This document shows, one piece after another, positions 18,952 to 28,322 of a stretch of DNA of 64,000 nucleotides. Source of the stretch: Thalassovita autumnalis (GTDB taxonomy: Bacteria; Pseudomonadota; Alphaproteobacteria; Rhodobacterales; Rhodobacteraceae); NCBI RefSeq assembly GCF_001458255.1, contig NZ_CYSB01000004.1:120167-184166 (forward strand), in the 5' to 3' direction. The translations under genes and the position numbers were made by a program. Every line of letters begins with the position of its first letter. Within the stretch, counting starts at the first letter, position 1. A model generated the notes under the pieces. That model saw only the letters and a program-made list of their open reading frames with translations, searched no databases and was not told where the DNA came from.

Positions 18952-20346
18952 TTAACTGGCCTCTGCTTTGGCGGCGGTCTGCCGGTCGATCCGCGCCTGG
19001 GTCTGCACCATCACCGGGCCCCAGAACCGCGCCATCAGCAAGACACCGGCGCAGGCCAGACCAACCGCCAGGCCTGCCCAGACGCCAACCCCTTCCCAGC
19101 CCAGCACAAAACCCATGCCGTAGCTGATCGGCACACCAATCACCCAGTAGGAAATCCCCGCCATGATCATTGGCACCCGGGTGTCCTGCACACCCCGCAG
19201 CACCCCCAGCGCCAGCGCCTGTGCGGCATCCGCAAACTGGAACAACCCAGCCGCCGCCAATAGCGGCACCCCCAGCGCGATCACGATGTCACGCTGCGGA
19301 TCATCAGGCGACAGGAACAGGCCCAGCAGCGGTTCGGGGAAGACCAGAAAGGCCACCAGCGTCAACGCGGCAAAGATCGCCGACAGGGTGATGATCAGCT
19401 TCGCGCCCAGCCGCAGATCGCCCATGCTGCGCCGGCCCACCGCGCGGCCGGCCCGCACGGTGGCGGCGTTGCTGAGCCCAAGATGCACCATGAAGGTCAC
19501 CGCCGTGATCTGCAGCGCAATACCATGCGCCGCCAAAGGCAAGGTGCCCAGCCACCCCATCATCAGTGAGGCGGCGGCGAACAGTCCCACCTCGGCCAGG
19601 CTGGTCAGCCCCATCGGCCAGCCCAGACGGGTCACGGCGCGAAACGCCTCCCAATCCGGGCGCCAGAAGCGGGCGAAAATCTCATGTTCAGGGGTCACGA
19701 AATGCAGATAGGCCCCGAGGAGCGCCATGGAGGCGATATTGACGATCAGCGACGCCACCGCCGCGCCGCGGATGCCCATTTCAGGGAAGCCCCAATTGCC
19801 GAAGATCAGCGCATAGTTGACCACGATGTTGATCGCAACAGCCGCCAGCGTCACCCAGAGCACCACACCGGCCCGTTCCAGCGCTGAGAGGTAGGATTTA
19901 AACACCATCACCATCAGCGCCGGCAAAATCGACCAACCATTGATCCAGAGGTAGTCTTCGGCCAGCCGCGCCACCTCGGGCGTTTGGCCCGCCAGCAGAA
20001 GGATCGGTTCCGAAAACAGCATCACTGGCACGGCGAAGACACAATAAAACAGCGACGCCCAGATCGCCATCCGGGTCACCCGGCGCACCTGCGTGCCCTC
20101 GCCCGCGGCCTCTGCCTCGGCGACCATGGGCATGACTGCGCCGGCAAAGCCCGAGCCAAGGATGAACAGCACAAAAAACGCCGTGCCCGCAATCACCTGC
20201 GCGGCCAGCACCTCGACGTCATACCACCCGAGCATCAGCGTGTCGGTCATGTTGATCGAGAATTGCGCCACATGGCTACCGATCAGCGGCAGGCCCAAAG
20301 TGGCGATGTTTTTCAAATGTTGTTTTGCTGTCAAATCTGTCGTCAT
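18952..20346 (-). CDS. MATE-family multidrug efflux transporter
   Basis: A 464-residue membrane protein with about twelve hydrophobic helices in two repeats, beginning with the family segment LGLPLIGSHVAQFSINMTDTLMLGWYD. NorM-type MATE proteins export cationic compounds using Na+ or H+ gradients; substrate unknown. Further marks are GFAGAVMPMVAEAEAAGEG and GLSNAATVRAGRAVGR, the equivalent loop of the second half. It is divergent from the broken DUF2461 gene and probably transcribed alone. Confidence 0.92.
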   Translation of the reverse strand: MTTDLTAKQHLKNIATLGLPLIGSHVAQFSINMTDTLMLGWYDVEVLAAQVIAGTAFFVLFILGSGFAGAVMPMVAEAEAAGEGTQVRRVTRMAIWASLFYCVFAVPVMLFSEPILLLAGQTPEVARLAEDYLWINGWSILPALMVMVFKSYLSALERAGVVLWVTLAAVAINIVVNYALIFGNWGFPEMGIRGAAVASLIVNIASMALLGAYLHFVTPEHEIFARFWRPDWEAFRAVTRLGWPMGLTSLAEVGLFAAASLMMGWLGTLPLAAHGIALQITAVTFMVHLGLSNAATVRAGRAVGRRSMGDLRLGAKLIITLSAIFAALTLVAFLVFPEPLLGLFLSPDDPQRDIVIALGVPLLAAAGLFQFADAAQALALGVLRGVQDTRVPMIMAGISYWVIGVPISYGMGFVLGWEGVGVWAGLAVGLACAGVLLMARFWGPVMVQTQARIDRQTAAKAEAS

Positions 20347-20537
20347 GACCCAGCCGTAGACCCGCGCGCAGAGCGTGGCAATCCCCTATCTTCGCCTCAC
20401 AGGTGACCCTGCGCCAATGCACATGCCTAAAAAACAGGCGGAATAATCCGCAACTTGCCGCCGATCCGTCGCGCTGAGGCTTTCCCTTACGGCATGGGCT
20501 TGGCTACTGTCGGACTTCAGCCAGTGAGGAGACCGCG

Positions 20538-21204
20538 ATGCCAGCCCCGCAACCTTTTGACGCTCTGATCCCTGATGCACGCGCTTTCTTAAGTGAGCTG
20601 AATGCCAACAACACCCGCGAATGGTTCCTGGACAAATAAGGATCGCTACGACAGTGAGCTGAAAGCCCCGGCACTGGCCCTGTTGGATGTGGTGGCCGCG
20701 GATCTGGAGCGTATGACCGGCCACCGTGTCAGTCCGAAACTGTTCCGGCCCCAGCGTGACATTCGATTCTCCAAGGACAAAACGCCCTATAAGACGCATC
20801 TGCATATGCTCTGGGATATTGATGGCGGATCCGGCAGCGGTCTGGATCGCAGTGCCTTCTATTTCGGGATTGAGCTGGATCGCATCGTCCTTGGTGGCGG
20901 CTGCATGGGCATGGACAAAGCCAAGCTGGCGGCCTTTCGCAAACGGGTGGCCAGCCCCAAAGGCAAGGATCTGATGCGTGCCATGGCAGCTGCCTCCACC
21001 GAGGGCACCCGCTTTTCTGACCCCGATCTGAAACGTGTGCCCGCCCCGTTCCCAACTGATCACCCACAGGGCGAGCTGTTGAAGCACAAAACCTTGACCT
21101 TTTGGCGCGAAGTTGATGCCGACACAACGGATCTGCACAAAACTCTGCAAGGGGGCTTTGCCAAACTGATGCCGCTACAGGAATGGCTGCTGGCGCTGAG
21201 GTAA
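20538..21204 (+). pseudogene. Frameshifted DUF2461 (TIGR02453) gene
   Basis: Frame 1 runs from the ATG at 20538 for 33 codons (MPAPQPFDALIPDARAF then LSELNANNTREWFLDK) to TAA at 20637. Frame 2 resumes at once with NKDRYDSELKAPALALLD and runs to 21204, giving the rest of a DUF2461 protein (RMTGHRVSPKLFRP, RDIRFSKDKTPYKTH, FYFGIELD). Removing one A from CAAATAAGG restores NNTREWFLDNKDRYD, so this is a single-base insertion. The joined length, about 221 residues, is normal. Either a real mutation or a sequencing error in a short A-run. Function of the family is unknown. Confidence 0.85.
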
Positions 21205-21615
21205 GCCCAGATCACCATCCCATGCGGTCATTGAATGGCTCCTTGACCCTGCGTCATCCTGGGGCGGACATCACATTCCCGTTGGGAACGGTATATTTTT
21301 AGCGCTGATATCGCTACAATGGGTGCTTAAGATCTATTTTTTACAACGCATAGTGGCGCTTTTGGCTTAACGGCCTTGGCGCAACCATTCGCGCGACCTA
21401 CCGCGAGCCCTGCAGTTTCCGCGGCTCCTTCGAAGAGGATCTCTTTCGGCCAAAGGATACATACTTTGGGATTGGTTTGCCATAATCGGGCTTTAATTTT
21501 CCGCCGAAAGACCGTGAATATAAGACAAGTGAAAGTGTATCGATTTCCAATTTCAATCAGTTTGTGAGAAGTAACGAATCCGTCTTTTGGTCAACCAGCG
21601 GTAGATGAAGTTAAC
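21205..21615. other. 411-bp gap upstream of hybrid kinase
   Basis: No credible gene. The sequence is more AT-rich than its surroundings between about 21290 and 21350 and again between 21470 and 21570, so it probably holds the promoter and a long leader of the kinase gene. No clear hairpin, RNA gene or repeat is visible. Confidence 0.5.
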
Positions 21616-24198
21616 ATGCGACGCCACGACACCCTCAGACGCCTCGTCGTAGAGGAAGAGGCCCCTGTTTCTGACAAGGCAGGAGCCGATCAGGGATTCG
21701 TTTTCCGGGATTTCGAAGTGTCGCGCGTTCAACACATCACCGAGGCCCTGCGAAACTATCCGCTGCGCAACAGTCTGATCTTCATCGGCGCCGTGCTGGC
21801 CTGGACCGTCTTCATGTCCTACGGCGCCGCGACCCACGGCGCGAACTCGCTGGCAATCGATCTCAGCCCACATGTATCGCTGTTCACGCTGATCATCGGT
21901 GTGCTGATTTACCCACGTGCCTTGCTCTGGGTGCCGCTGGCAACGCTGGTGGTGATGTTCTTTGTGCCCTTTGTGCTGCCTTTTGGAGATCAGTCACCCT
22001 GGGCTATGCAACCGGGAGTTTCCTTCCGGCTCGTCTTCTTCTTGCTGGTCATCAACGTGATGACAGGCTTTGGGATCGGCTTTGTTGTGCGCACTCTCTA
22101 CCGGCGCACCACACAGAACATGCAGCCGTTTGAAGCTGACCTGCTGATCGCCGCCGTGACCTTTGCGGTTTTCATGCTGTCCGGCCTGGTCATGGTCAAC
22201 CTGATCAGCCTGTTTGTCTCGACCCTGCCGGCGGTGGAACTGACCGCGCTTGGTTTTGATCAGAACTATTTTGACTTCGCAATGACCCGCATGGTGCGGG
22301 GCGCTGTTGTGACCTCGGGCTTCCTTATTGCGATCCAGCAGACCCCTCGGCTAGAGGAGTTGCGCTTCTCACTGCCGTTTGTGGCGCTGTTTCCGGTGCT
22401 GATGATCCTTCAGGGAATGGGCTTTGGTGGCTACCCTATGTTGGATGTGGCCGTTCTGGCCGCTCTGTTGGCAGTGTCGCTGCCCGTCAGTGCCGCGCCG
22501 ATCGTGGTCATCATTGGCGTTTCGCTTTACGCAGGGCTGACCGGGCATTTCCTCAGCGATACTGTGTTGTCAGATCCGCGCGAAGCAATGCTGAGAAACT
22601 ATTCGCTGGGAATGCTGGTTCTGGTGGTGCTTATCTTGGCCCTGCGCGGCCGTGGCCGCCATGAACGCGAACAGCGCGTCGCCTCAATCCGGCGTCTGTC
22701 CACCGTACGTGGTTTTGCCGGGGTCGGCCTGTTCACGGTGAACGTACCGCGTGACACCATGCGTCTGGACCCGGCCGGTCAACGGCTGGTGGGCCTGCCC
22801 GCTGAGGCCCATCTGGATGACCTGATCGGCCGCTTCCGCGCCGACGAACAGTACCTGCTGCGCCACGCGATTGAGAGTGACAGCCACGCCTCGATCACCC
22901 TGCTGCTGCGCCTTGCCGATATGCTGGACACCGGCGACAACCGCGTCATGCGCCTGCACCTCTGGGCCGAAACCACAGTGCGCAACGAACGGGTGGTCTA
23001 TGGCCTGATGGTTGAGGTGACCGAAGAGCATCTGCAGGAACGTGCCCTGACCAACGCGCTGAACGAACTTTCGCTGCGTCAGGACAAGCAGAAGCAGCTG
23101 TTCTCGATCGTCAGCCATGAAATCCGCACCCCGGCCTCGGTCCTGTCGATGCTGATCGATGAGATGGAAAACGGCCATGACAGCCAAGAGGTTGTCACTC
23201 AGATGCGCGAAGCCTCCACCCAGCTGCTGAGTGTGCTGGATGACATGCGTCAGGCGGTGAACCCCGAAAAGAACCAGCCGCTGTCGATCAAACCCTATGT
23301 GCCGGCAGATGTGGCCGAACGGGTGCGCAACACCTATCAGCTGCTGGCCAAAGGCAAATCGATCCGCATCAGTCTGGACTTGGGCCCGGATTCGATCCGC
23401 CCGATGATGGGCGACAGCAACCGCCTGAAACAGATCCTCGGCAATCTGGTGCGCAATGCGATCATCCACTCCGAAGGGTCGGAAATCCGCATCTGCTATC
23501 AACCTGATATGCCCGGTCTGCCGCAAAGCCCCACCCCCGGCACCGCCTTCTGGTCGGTGACTGACGATGGCGTGGGCATTCCGCAGACCGAGATTGAGCG
23601 CCTGTTCCAGCCGTTCGAGCGCGGTTCCGCCGATGCGCGCAATCAGGCCGAAGGGTCGGGCCTTGGGCTTTATATCGCGAAACAGGCGGTTGAGCTGCTG
23701 GGGGGCTCGCTGCAGTATTTTGATGCGCCAGAGGGCGGAGCAGGCTATCGTCTGAATCTATCGGACAAACCCGCCAGCAAACAGGATATGCAATCTCAGA
23801 TGCCGGCCAGCAAAGCGATTGAGAACAAGAAACTGGGTGAGCTGCGTGTGCTTCTGGCCGAAGACAACGCGCTGGTGGCTCAGGTGACCTCAAAACAGCT
23901 GGGCCGGATCTTTGGTGAGATTGAGCTGGCAGAAAACGGCCGCGAAGCGCTGGAAATGGTGCGCGACAACCCGCCGGATCTGCTCATCACCGACCTCTTC
24001 ATGCCGGAAATGCCAGGTGATGAGCTGGTCCGCGCCTTGCAGGCCGAAGGCATCGACATCCCGATCATCGGCCTGACCGCCGCCGTGGTGGGCGATGATA
24101 TCAAACGCTTCGAAGACGTCGGCGCCACTGCGGTTCTGCCCAAACCCCTGGACGTCAAACGCCTGGCTGGCCTGCTGGAAGACAAAGTCGCAGTCTGA
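21616..24198 (+). CDS. Membrane-bound hybrid sensor histidine kinase
   Basis: An 860-residue sensor kinase. About eight to ten membrane helices fill residues 50-350, giving an integral membrane sensor module; next comes a weak PAS-like region (about 360-470), then HisKA with phospho-acceptor His501 (SIVSHEIRTPASVLSML), HATPase_c (NLVRNAIIHSEGS, DDGVGIP, GSGLGLYIAKQAVELLGG) and a C-terminal receiver (LLAEDNALVAQ, Asp793 in LLITDLFMPEMPG, PKPLD). The signal and output partner are unknown; no response regulator is adjacent, so a separate phosphotransfer protein is expected. A terminator follows. Confidence 0.92.
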   Translation: MRRHDTLRRLVVEEEAPVSDKAGADQGFVFRDFEVSRVQHITEALRNYPLRNSLIFIGAVLAWTVFMSYGAATHGANSLAIDLSPHVSLFTLIIGVLIYPRALLWVPLATLVVMFFVPFVLPFGDQSPWAMQPGVSFRLVFFLLVINVMTGFGIGFVVRTLYRRTTQNMQPFEADLLIAAVTFAVFMLSGLVMVNLISLFVSTLPAVELTALGFDQNYFDFAMTRMVRGAVVTSGFLIAIQQTPRLEELRFSLPFVALFPVLMILQGMGFGGYPMLDVAVLAALLAVSLPVSAAPIVVIIGVSLYAGLTGHFLSDTVLSDPREAMLRNYSLGMLVLVVLILALRGRGRHEREQRVASIRRLSTVRGFAGVGLFTVNVPRDTMRLDPAGQRLVGLPAEAHLDDLIGRFRADEQYLLRHAIESDSHASITLLLRLADMLDTGDNRVMRLHLWAETTVRNERVVYGLMVEVTEEHLQERALTNALNELSLRQDKQKQLFSIVSHEIRTPASVLSMLIDEMENGHDSQEVVTQMREASTQLLSVLDDMRQAVNPEKNQPLSIKPYVPADVAERVRNTYQLLAKGKSIRISLDLGPDSIRPMMGDSNRLKQILGNLVRNAIIHSEGSEIRICYQPDMPGLPQSPTPGTAFWSVTDDGVGIPQTEIERLFQPFERGSADARNQAEGSGLGLYIAKQAVELLGGSLQYFDAPEGGAGYRLNLSDKPASKQDMQSQMPASKAIENKKLGELRVLLAEDNALVAQVTSKQLGRIFGEIELAENGREALEMVRDNPPDLLITDLFMPEMPGDELVRALQAEGIDIPIIGLTAAVVGDDIKRFEDVGATAVLPKPLDVKRLAGLLEDKVAV

Positions 24199-24223
24199 TC
24201 CACCCACTCTTGGCAGAAATCCC

Positions 24224-24249
24224 AAACGCGCCCAAATGGGGCGCGTTTT
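24224..24249 (+). terminator. Terminator after hybrid kinase
   Basis: AAACGCGCCC (24224-24233) and GGGCGCGTTT (24239-24248) are perfect inverted repeats with a 5-nt loop and T-rich tail. Confidence 0.85.
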
Positions 24250-24324
24250 CCTTTCGTACCAGAAATCATTGCCAATCTGATCACAAAAGTAATCCCAAGT
24301 GGCGTCCAGCTATCACTCAAAAAA

Positions 24325-24981
24325 TTACTCAGTATTTTCTTTCTGAACATAGCCCACATGGCCAATTGTGGTATTTGGGCCCCAATCACGGTGTCTAAGA
24401 ATACCGTCTTCGATGTAGAGATTTTCAATATCAAAACGATTTCTTTTCAATATATTACCATCCTCATCGAAACTGGTCGCGAGCAAAATATAGCCAGTTG
24501 TCGAACTCTGCTTGTGCAACTCGAAATGCCCGCTTTCGCTCTGTGCATCCAAATTCTCTAAGATGGGCATAAGCGCAGCTGGATCTTCGATGCGCTCCAC
24601 CGAGAAATAGCACGCACCTTCATAGATCGCTGTGCCGGCACCGACCACCAAGCCCGCGATAATCGTCGCAGGAGCCATTAAGATCGAACCGATCGTACCT
24701 GCCACACCCGCGCTTCCGCCAATAATTCCGACAGTGCCCGCCGCTGACGCACCGGTCGCAGTAGAACCTAGCATGGTTGCACCTGAGACCGAATGGGTGA
24801 GGGTGTAAAAGCCAACCGTCTTTGCACCGATACCCGCCGCTGCAGCGCCTGCACCAGCTGTACCAACGGCACCAGCCCCAACCCCACCGATCAACGCACT
24901 TGGCCGATAATCACATACATCAGCCGCCACCGGCGTGGACAGAAAAAATGTAGTGGCGGCAACACCCAAAAGCTTTTTCAT
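24325..24981 (-). CDS. Secreted or membrane glycine-zipper protein, low GC, unknown
   Basis: A 218-residue protein with a signal peptide (about 1-20, ending VAA) and then a long Gly/Ala-rich hydrophobic stretch (about 30-125, GVGAGAVGTAGAGAAAAG and IIGGSAGVAGTIG) resembling glycine zippers that pack in membranes. The C-terminal 90 residues are polar (ERIEDPAALMPILENLD, HFELHKQSSTTGYILLATSF). Base composition and codons are clearly more AT-rich than in neighbouring genes, suggesting transfer. The ATG at 24981 has a strong GAGGAGG upstream. It sits between two terminators, alone. Confidence 0.65.
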   Translation of the reverse strand: MKKLLGVAATTFFLSTPVAADVCDYRPSALIGGVGAGAVGTAGAGAAAAGIGAKTVGFYTLTHSVSGATMLGSTATGASAAGTVGIIGGSAGVAGTIGSILMAPATIIAGLVVGAGTAIYEGACYFSVERIEDPAALMPILENLDAQSESGHFELHKQSSTTGYILLATSFDEDGNILKRNRFDIENLYIEDGILRHRDWGPNTTIGHVGYVQKENTE

Positions 24982-25101
24982 GTAATTCCTCCTCAAATAG
25001 AACAATCTATGTATGCTCAGCAATCACCCTGTTCAACTAAAGAGAAAATGTGGGGCCTTCGTATACCAGAAAAATGCATATCGGTTTCGCGCCCATAAAC
25101 C

Positions 25102-25133
25102 AAAAGCGCGCCCCATTGGGACGCGCCTTTTTT
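25102..25133. terminator. Bidirectional terminator between low-GC gene and ppk2
   Basis: GCGCG (25106-25110) pairs with CGCGC (25122-25126), with CCC/GGG inside around ATT, and a T6 run follows on the plus strand and TTTT on the minus strand. It lies 3' of ppk2. Confidence 0.7.
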
Positions 25134-25151
25134 GTCTCAGACTGGGAGCCC

Positions 25152-26111
25152 TCAGCCCCGGCGGCTGTCTGGGTGCAGCGCGGTGCCGAGGATATGATCG
25201 GCGCTGGAAATCACGTGGCTGGCGGTGGACACGATCAGCGGATCCGGCGTGCCGACCACATCGTGGTCCTTGCCCGGATAATCCAGCGAGGCCAGGAAGT
25301 GTTTCATACAGTTCAGACGCGCCCGTTTCTTCTGGTTTGACTTGATCACCGTCCAGGGCGCATCGGCGGTATCGGTGTAGAAGAACATCGCCTCCTTCGC
25401 TTCAGTGTAGTCATCCCATTTGTCCAGCGACGCCTTGTCGATTGGCGACAGCTTCCACTGTTTCAACGGATCGGTTTCGCGCGATTTGAACCGGCGCAGC
25501 TGTTCGTCCTGGGTGACCGAGAACCAGTATTTGTAAAGCTGAATGCCCGAGCGGACCAGCATCCGTTCCAGATCCGGGGCCTGGCGCATGAACTCCAGAT
25601 ACTCGCCCGGTTCGCAGAAGCCCATGACCCGTTCCACCCCGGCCCGGTTGTACCAGCTGCGGTCATACAGAACCATTTCGCCGTCCGTGGGCAGGTGATC
25701 GATGTAACGCTGGAAATACCATTGGCCGCGTTCCTCATCGCTGGGTTTGTTGAGCGCAACCACCCGTGCCTGACGCGGGTTCAGGTGTTCGGTAAAGCGT
25801 TTGATGGTCCCGCCCTTGCCCGCCGCATCGCGGCCCTCAAAAAGCAGCACGAACTTCTGCCCGGTCTCCTGCGCCCAAAGCTGCACCTTCAGTAACTCCG
25901 CCTGCAATTTCGCCTTTTCGGCCTCATAGGCGGTGCGGCTCATTTTCTTTTTGTAGGGGTACTCCCCACTCTCAAAGGCGCGCCGCACCTCTTCGGTGGA
26001 CGGGGTTGGCGCCGTCAAAGCCTCCGGCCCGCCATTCAGCGCGCCGTTGCTTTGGATCGGGTCTTGCTGCTCAGGTGTCACAACGGTATCGGGCGCATTC
26101 ACTGCGGTCAT
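25152..26111 (-). CDS. ppk2: Polyphosphate kinase 2, class I
   Basis: A 319-residue single-domain PPK2 that uses polyphosphate to phosphorylate nucleoside diphosphates. The Walker A motif FEGRDAAGKGGT is at residues 91-102 and the Walker B/lid region is LYDRSWYNRAGVERVMGF; SRETDPLKQWKLSP is another family mark. An N-terminal disordered tail of about 40 residues precedes the domain. The ATG at 26111 follows AGGAGA; an upstream TTG is not needed. It is divergent from parE across 236 nt. Confidence 0.93.
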   Translation of the reverse strand: MTAVNAPDTVVTPEQQDPIQSNGALNGGPEALTAPTPSTEEVRRAFESGEYPYKKKMSRTAYEAEKAKLQAELLKVQLWAQETGQKFVLLFEGRDAAGKGGTIKRFTEHLNPRQARVVALNKPSDEERGQWYFQRYIDHLPTDGEMVLYDRSWYNRAGVERVMGFCEPGEYLEFMRQAPDLERMLVRSGIQLYKYWFSVTQDEQLRRFKSRETDPLKQWKLSPIDKASLDKWDDYTEAKEAMFFYTDTADAPWTVIKSNQKKRARLNCMKHFLASLDYPGKDHDVVGTPDPLIVSTASHVISSADHILGTALHPDSRRG

Positions 26112-26347
26112 CGGCTTCTCCTGTGTTTGACTGTTGCGGCAAGTGTATCCCGAGTGGCAGCTGAGGGCCTTGATGCACGTCAAAATGCGTCACCGATCTG
26201 TCACATTCCCTTGCCCGCCCATCGCGAGGGACAGCCAAGCCATCTTGACGCCAGTGCCCGCAGACAGCACTTTCCCCCCTCAACAACTGCTGCCATAATG
26301 CAGCCCCAAAGAAGCACAAGACGAGCAGCCAGAAAGCAGCCCAGACT

Positions 26348-28303
26348 ATGGCCAACGACCTCCTCTCCGGACAGCAAGACGACTATAACGCCTCCTCGAT
26401 TGAGGTGCTGGAGGGGCTGGAACCCGTCCGCAAACGCCCCGGCATGTATATCGGCGGCACCGATGAACGGGCGCTGCACCATATGGTGGCGGAAATCCTC
26501 GACAACTCGATGGACGAAGCGGTGGCCGGCCACGCCAACCGGATCGAGGTGGAACTGAACGCGGACTATTCGCTGACCGTTCGCGACAACGGCCGCGGCA
26601 TCCCGATTGATCCGCACCCCAAGTTCCCCGACAAATCGGCGCTTGAGGTGATCCTGTGTACCCTGCACGCGGGCGGCAAGTTTTCAGGCAAGGCCTATCA
26701 GACCTCGGGCGGTCTGCATGGGGTTGGCGCCTCCGTCGTAAACGCGCTGTCGGATTCGATGGTGGTGCAGGTCGCACGCAACAAGGAACTGTTTGAACAG
26801 CGGTTTTCACGCGGCAAACCCTTGGGCGGGGTCGAGAAAATCGGTGCGGCCCCCAACCGGCGCGGCACCACGGTGACCTTCCACGCCGATGAGGAGATCT
26901 TTGGCAAGCACCGGTTCAAACCGGCACGTCTGTTCAAATCGATCCGTTCCAAGGCCTATCTGTTCTCGGGCGTGGAAATCCGCTGGAAGACCCATATCGA
27001 TGATGGGGAAACCCCGACGGAGGCCACGTTCCACTTCCCCGGTGGCCTGTCGGATTACCTGAAAGAAACCATGGCCTCGGCCTCGACCTATGCCGATCAG
27101 CCCTTTGCCGGGGTGGTCGATTTTCAGGAACGCTTCAACGTGCCGGGCAAGGTGGAATGGGCGATCAACTGGACGCCGTCGCGCGATGGCTTCATCCAGT
27201 CCTACTGTAACACCGTTCCGACGCCAGAGGGTGGCACCCATGTCGCCGGCTTCTGGGCGGCGGTACTGAAAGGCATCAAAGCCTATGGTGAGTTGGTCAA
27301 TAACAAGAAGGCCGCGCAAATCACCCGGGATGACCTGATCACCGGCGGCTGCGCGCTGGTCAGCTGTTTCATCCGCGAGCCAGAATTCGTCGGCCAGACC
27401 AAGGACCGTCTGGCTACTGTTGAGGCGCAGCGTCTGGTGGAAAACGCCGTGCGTGACCACTTTGACAACTGGCTGGCCACAGACAACAAATCCGCCGGTG
27501 CGATCCTTGATTTCCTGGTGCTGCGGGCCGAAGAGCGCCTGCGCCGCCGTCAGGAAAAGGAAACCCAACGTAAATCGGCCACCAAACGGCTGCGCCTGCC
27601 CGGCAAGCTGACCGATTGTTCCGCCACCAACCGTGAAGGCACTGAGCTGTTCATCGTGGAGGGCGACTCGGCCGGTGGCTCTGCCAAGATGGCGCGCAAC
27701 CGGAAGAACCAAGCGCTGTTGCCGCTGCGCGGCAAGATCCTAAACGTTCTGGGCGCGGCCTCGTCCAAACTGGGGTCAAACCAGGAGATCAACGATCTGA
27801 CTCAGGCGCTGGGTGTGGGTCTGGGCACCAAGTTCAACGTTGATGATCTGCGCTATGACAAGATCATCATCATGACCGATGCGGATGTCGACGGCGCCCA
27901 TATTGCGGCGCTTTTGATGACCTTCTTCTTCACCCAGATGCGGCCGATGATTGATGCCGGTCACCTCTACCTGGCCTGTCCGCCGCTGTTCCGCCTGACC
28001 CAGGGGGCCAAGCGCGTCTATTGCGTCGATGAGGCCGAGCGGGACGAGTGGCTGGAAAAAGGTCTGGGCGGCAAGGGCAAGATCGACGTCAGCCGCTTCA
28101 AGGGTCTGGGGGAGATGGACGCCAAAGACCTGAAAGAAACCACGATGGACCCGGCCTCGCGTACCCTGATCCGGGTGACGATTGATGAGGATGAACCGGG
28201 TGAGACCGGCGATCTGGTGGAACGCCTGATGGGCAAAAAACCCGAGCTGCGGTTCCAGTACATCCAAGAAAACGCGCGGTTCGTGGAGGAGCTGGATGTT
28301 TAA
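26348..28303 (+). CDS. parE: DNA topoisomerase IV subunit B
   Basis: A 651-residue GHKL ATPase subunit of topoisomerase IV, which decatenates chromosomes. Marks: EVLEGLEPVRKRPGMYIG, ATP-binding EILDNSMDEAVAG and TSGGLHGVGASVVNALS, the Toprim EGDSAGGSAKMARNRKNQA, and DADVDGAHIAALLMTFFF for metal binding. The C-terminal ends in RFVEELDV. Length and the PLRGKILNV segment favour ParE over GyrB (GyrB is longer by an insert in this group). No good ribosome site precedes the ATG. Confidence 0.94.
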   Translation: MANDLLSGQQDDYNASSIEVLEGLEPVRKRPGMYIGGTDERALHHMVAEILDNSMDEAVAGHANRIEVELNADYSLTVRDNGRGIPIDPHPKFPDKSALEVILCTLHAGGKFSGKAYQTSGGLHGVGASVVNALSDSMVVQVARNKELFEQRFSRGKPLGGVEKIGAAPNRRGTTVTFHADEEIFGKHRFKPARLFKSIRSKAYLFSGVEIRWKTHIDDGETPTEATFHFPGGLSDYLKETMASASTYADQPFAGVVDFQERFNVPGKVEWAINWTPSRDGFIQSYCNTVPTPEGGTHVAGFWAAVLKGIKAYGELVNNKKAAQITRDDLITGGCALVSCFIREPEFVGQTKDRLATVEAQRLVENAVRDHFDNWLATDNKSAGAILDFLVLRAEERLRRRQEKETQRKSATKRLRLPGKLTDCSATNREGTELFIVEGDSAGGSAKMARNRKNQALLPLRGKILNVLGAASSKLGSNQEINDLTQALGVGLGTKFNVDDLRYDKIIIMTDADVDGAHIAALLMTFFFTQMRPMIDAGHLYLACPPLFRLTQGAKRVYCVDEAERDEWLEKGLGGKGKIDVSRFKGLGEMDAKDLKETTMDPASRTLIRVTIDEDEPGETGDLVERLMGKKPELRFQYIQENARFVEELDV

Positions 28304-28322
28304 ATGAGGGTGGGTGGCCCAG

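Noticed and set aside
20602..21204. An ATG at 20602 as the true start of the DUF2461 gene
   Set aside because: The frame before the stop at 20637 encodes the missing family N-terminus and has the better start; the 20602 frame gives a non-family N-terminus.
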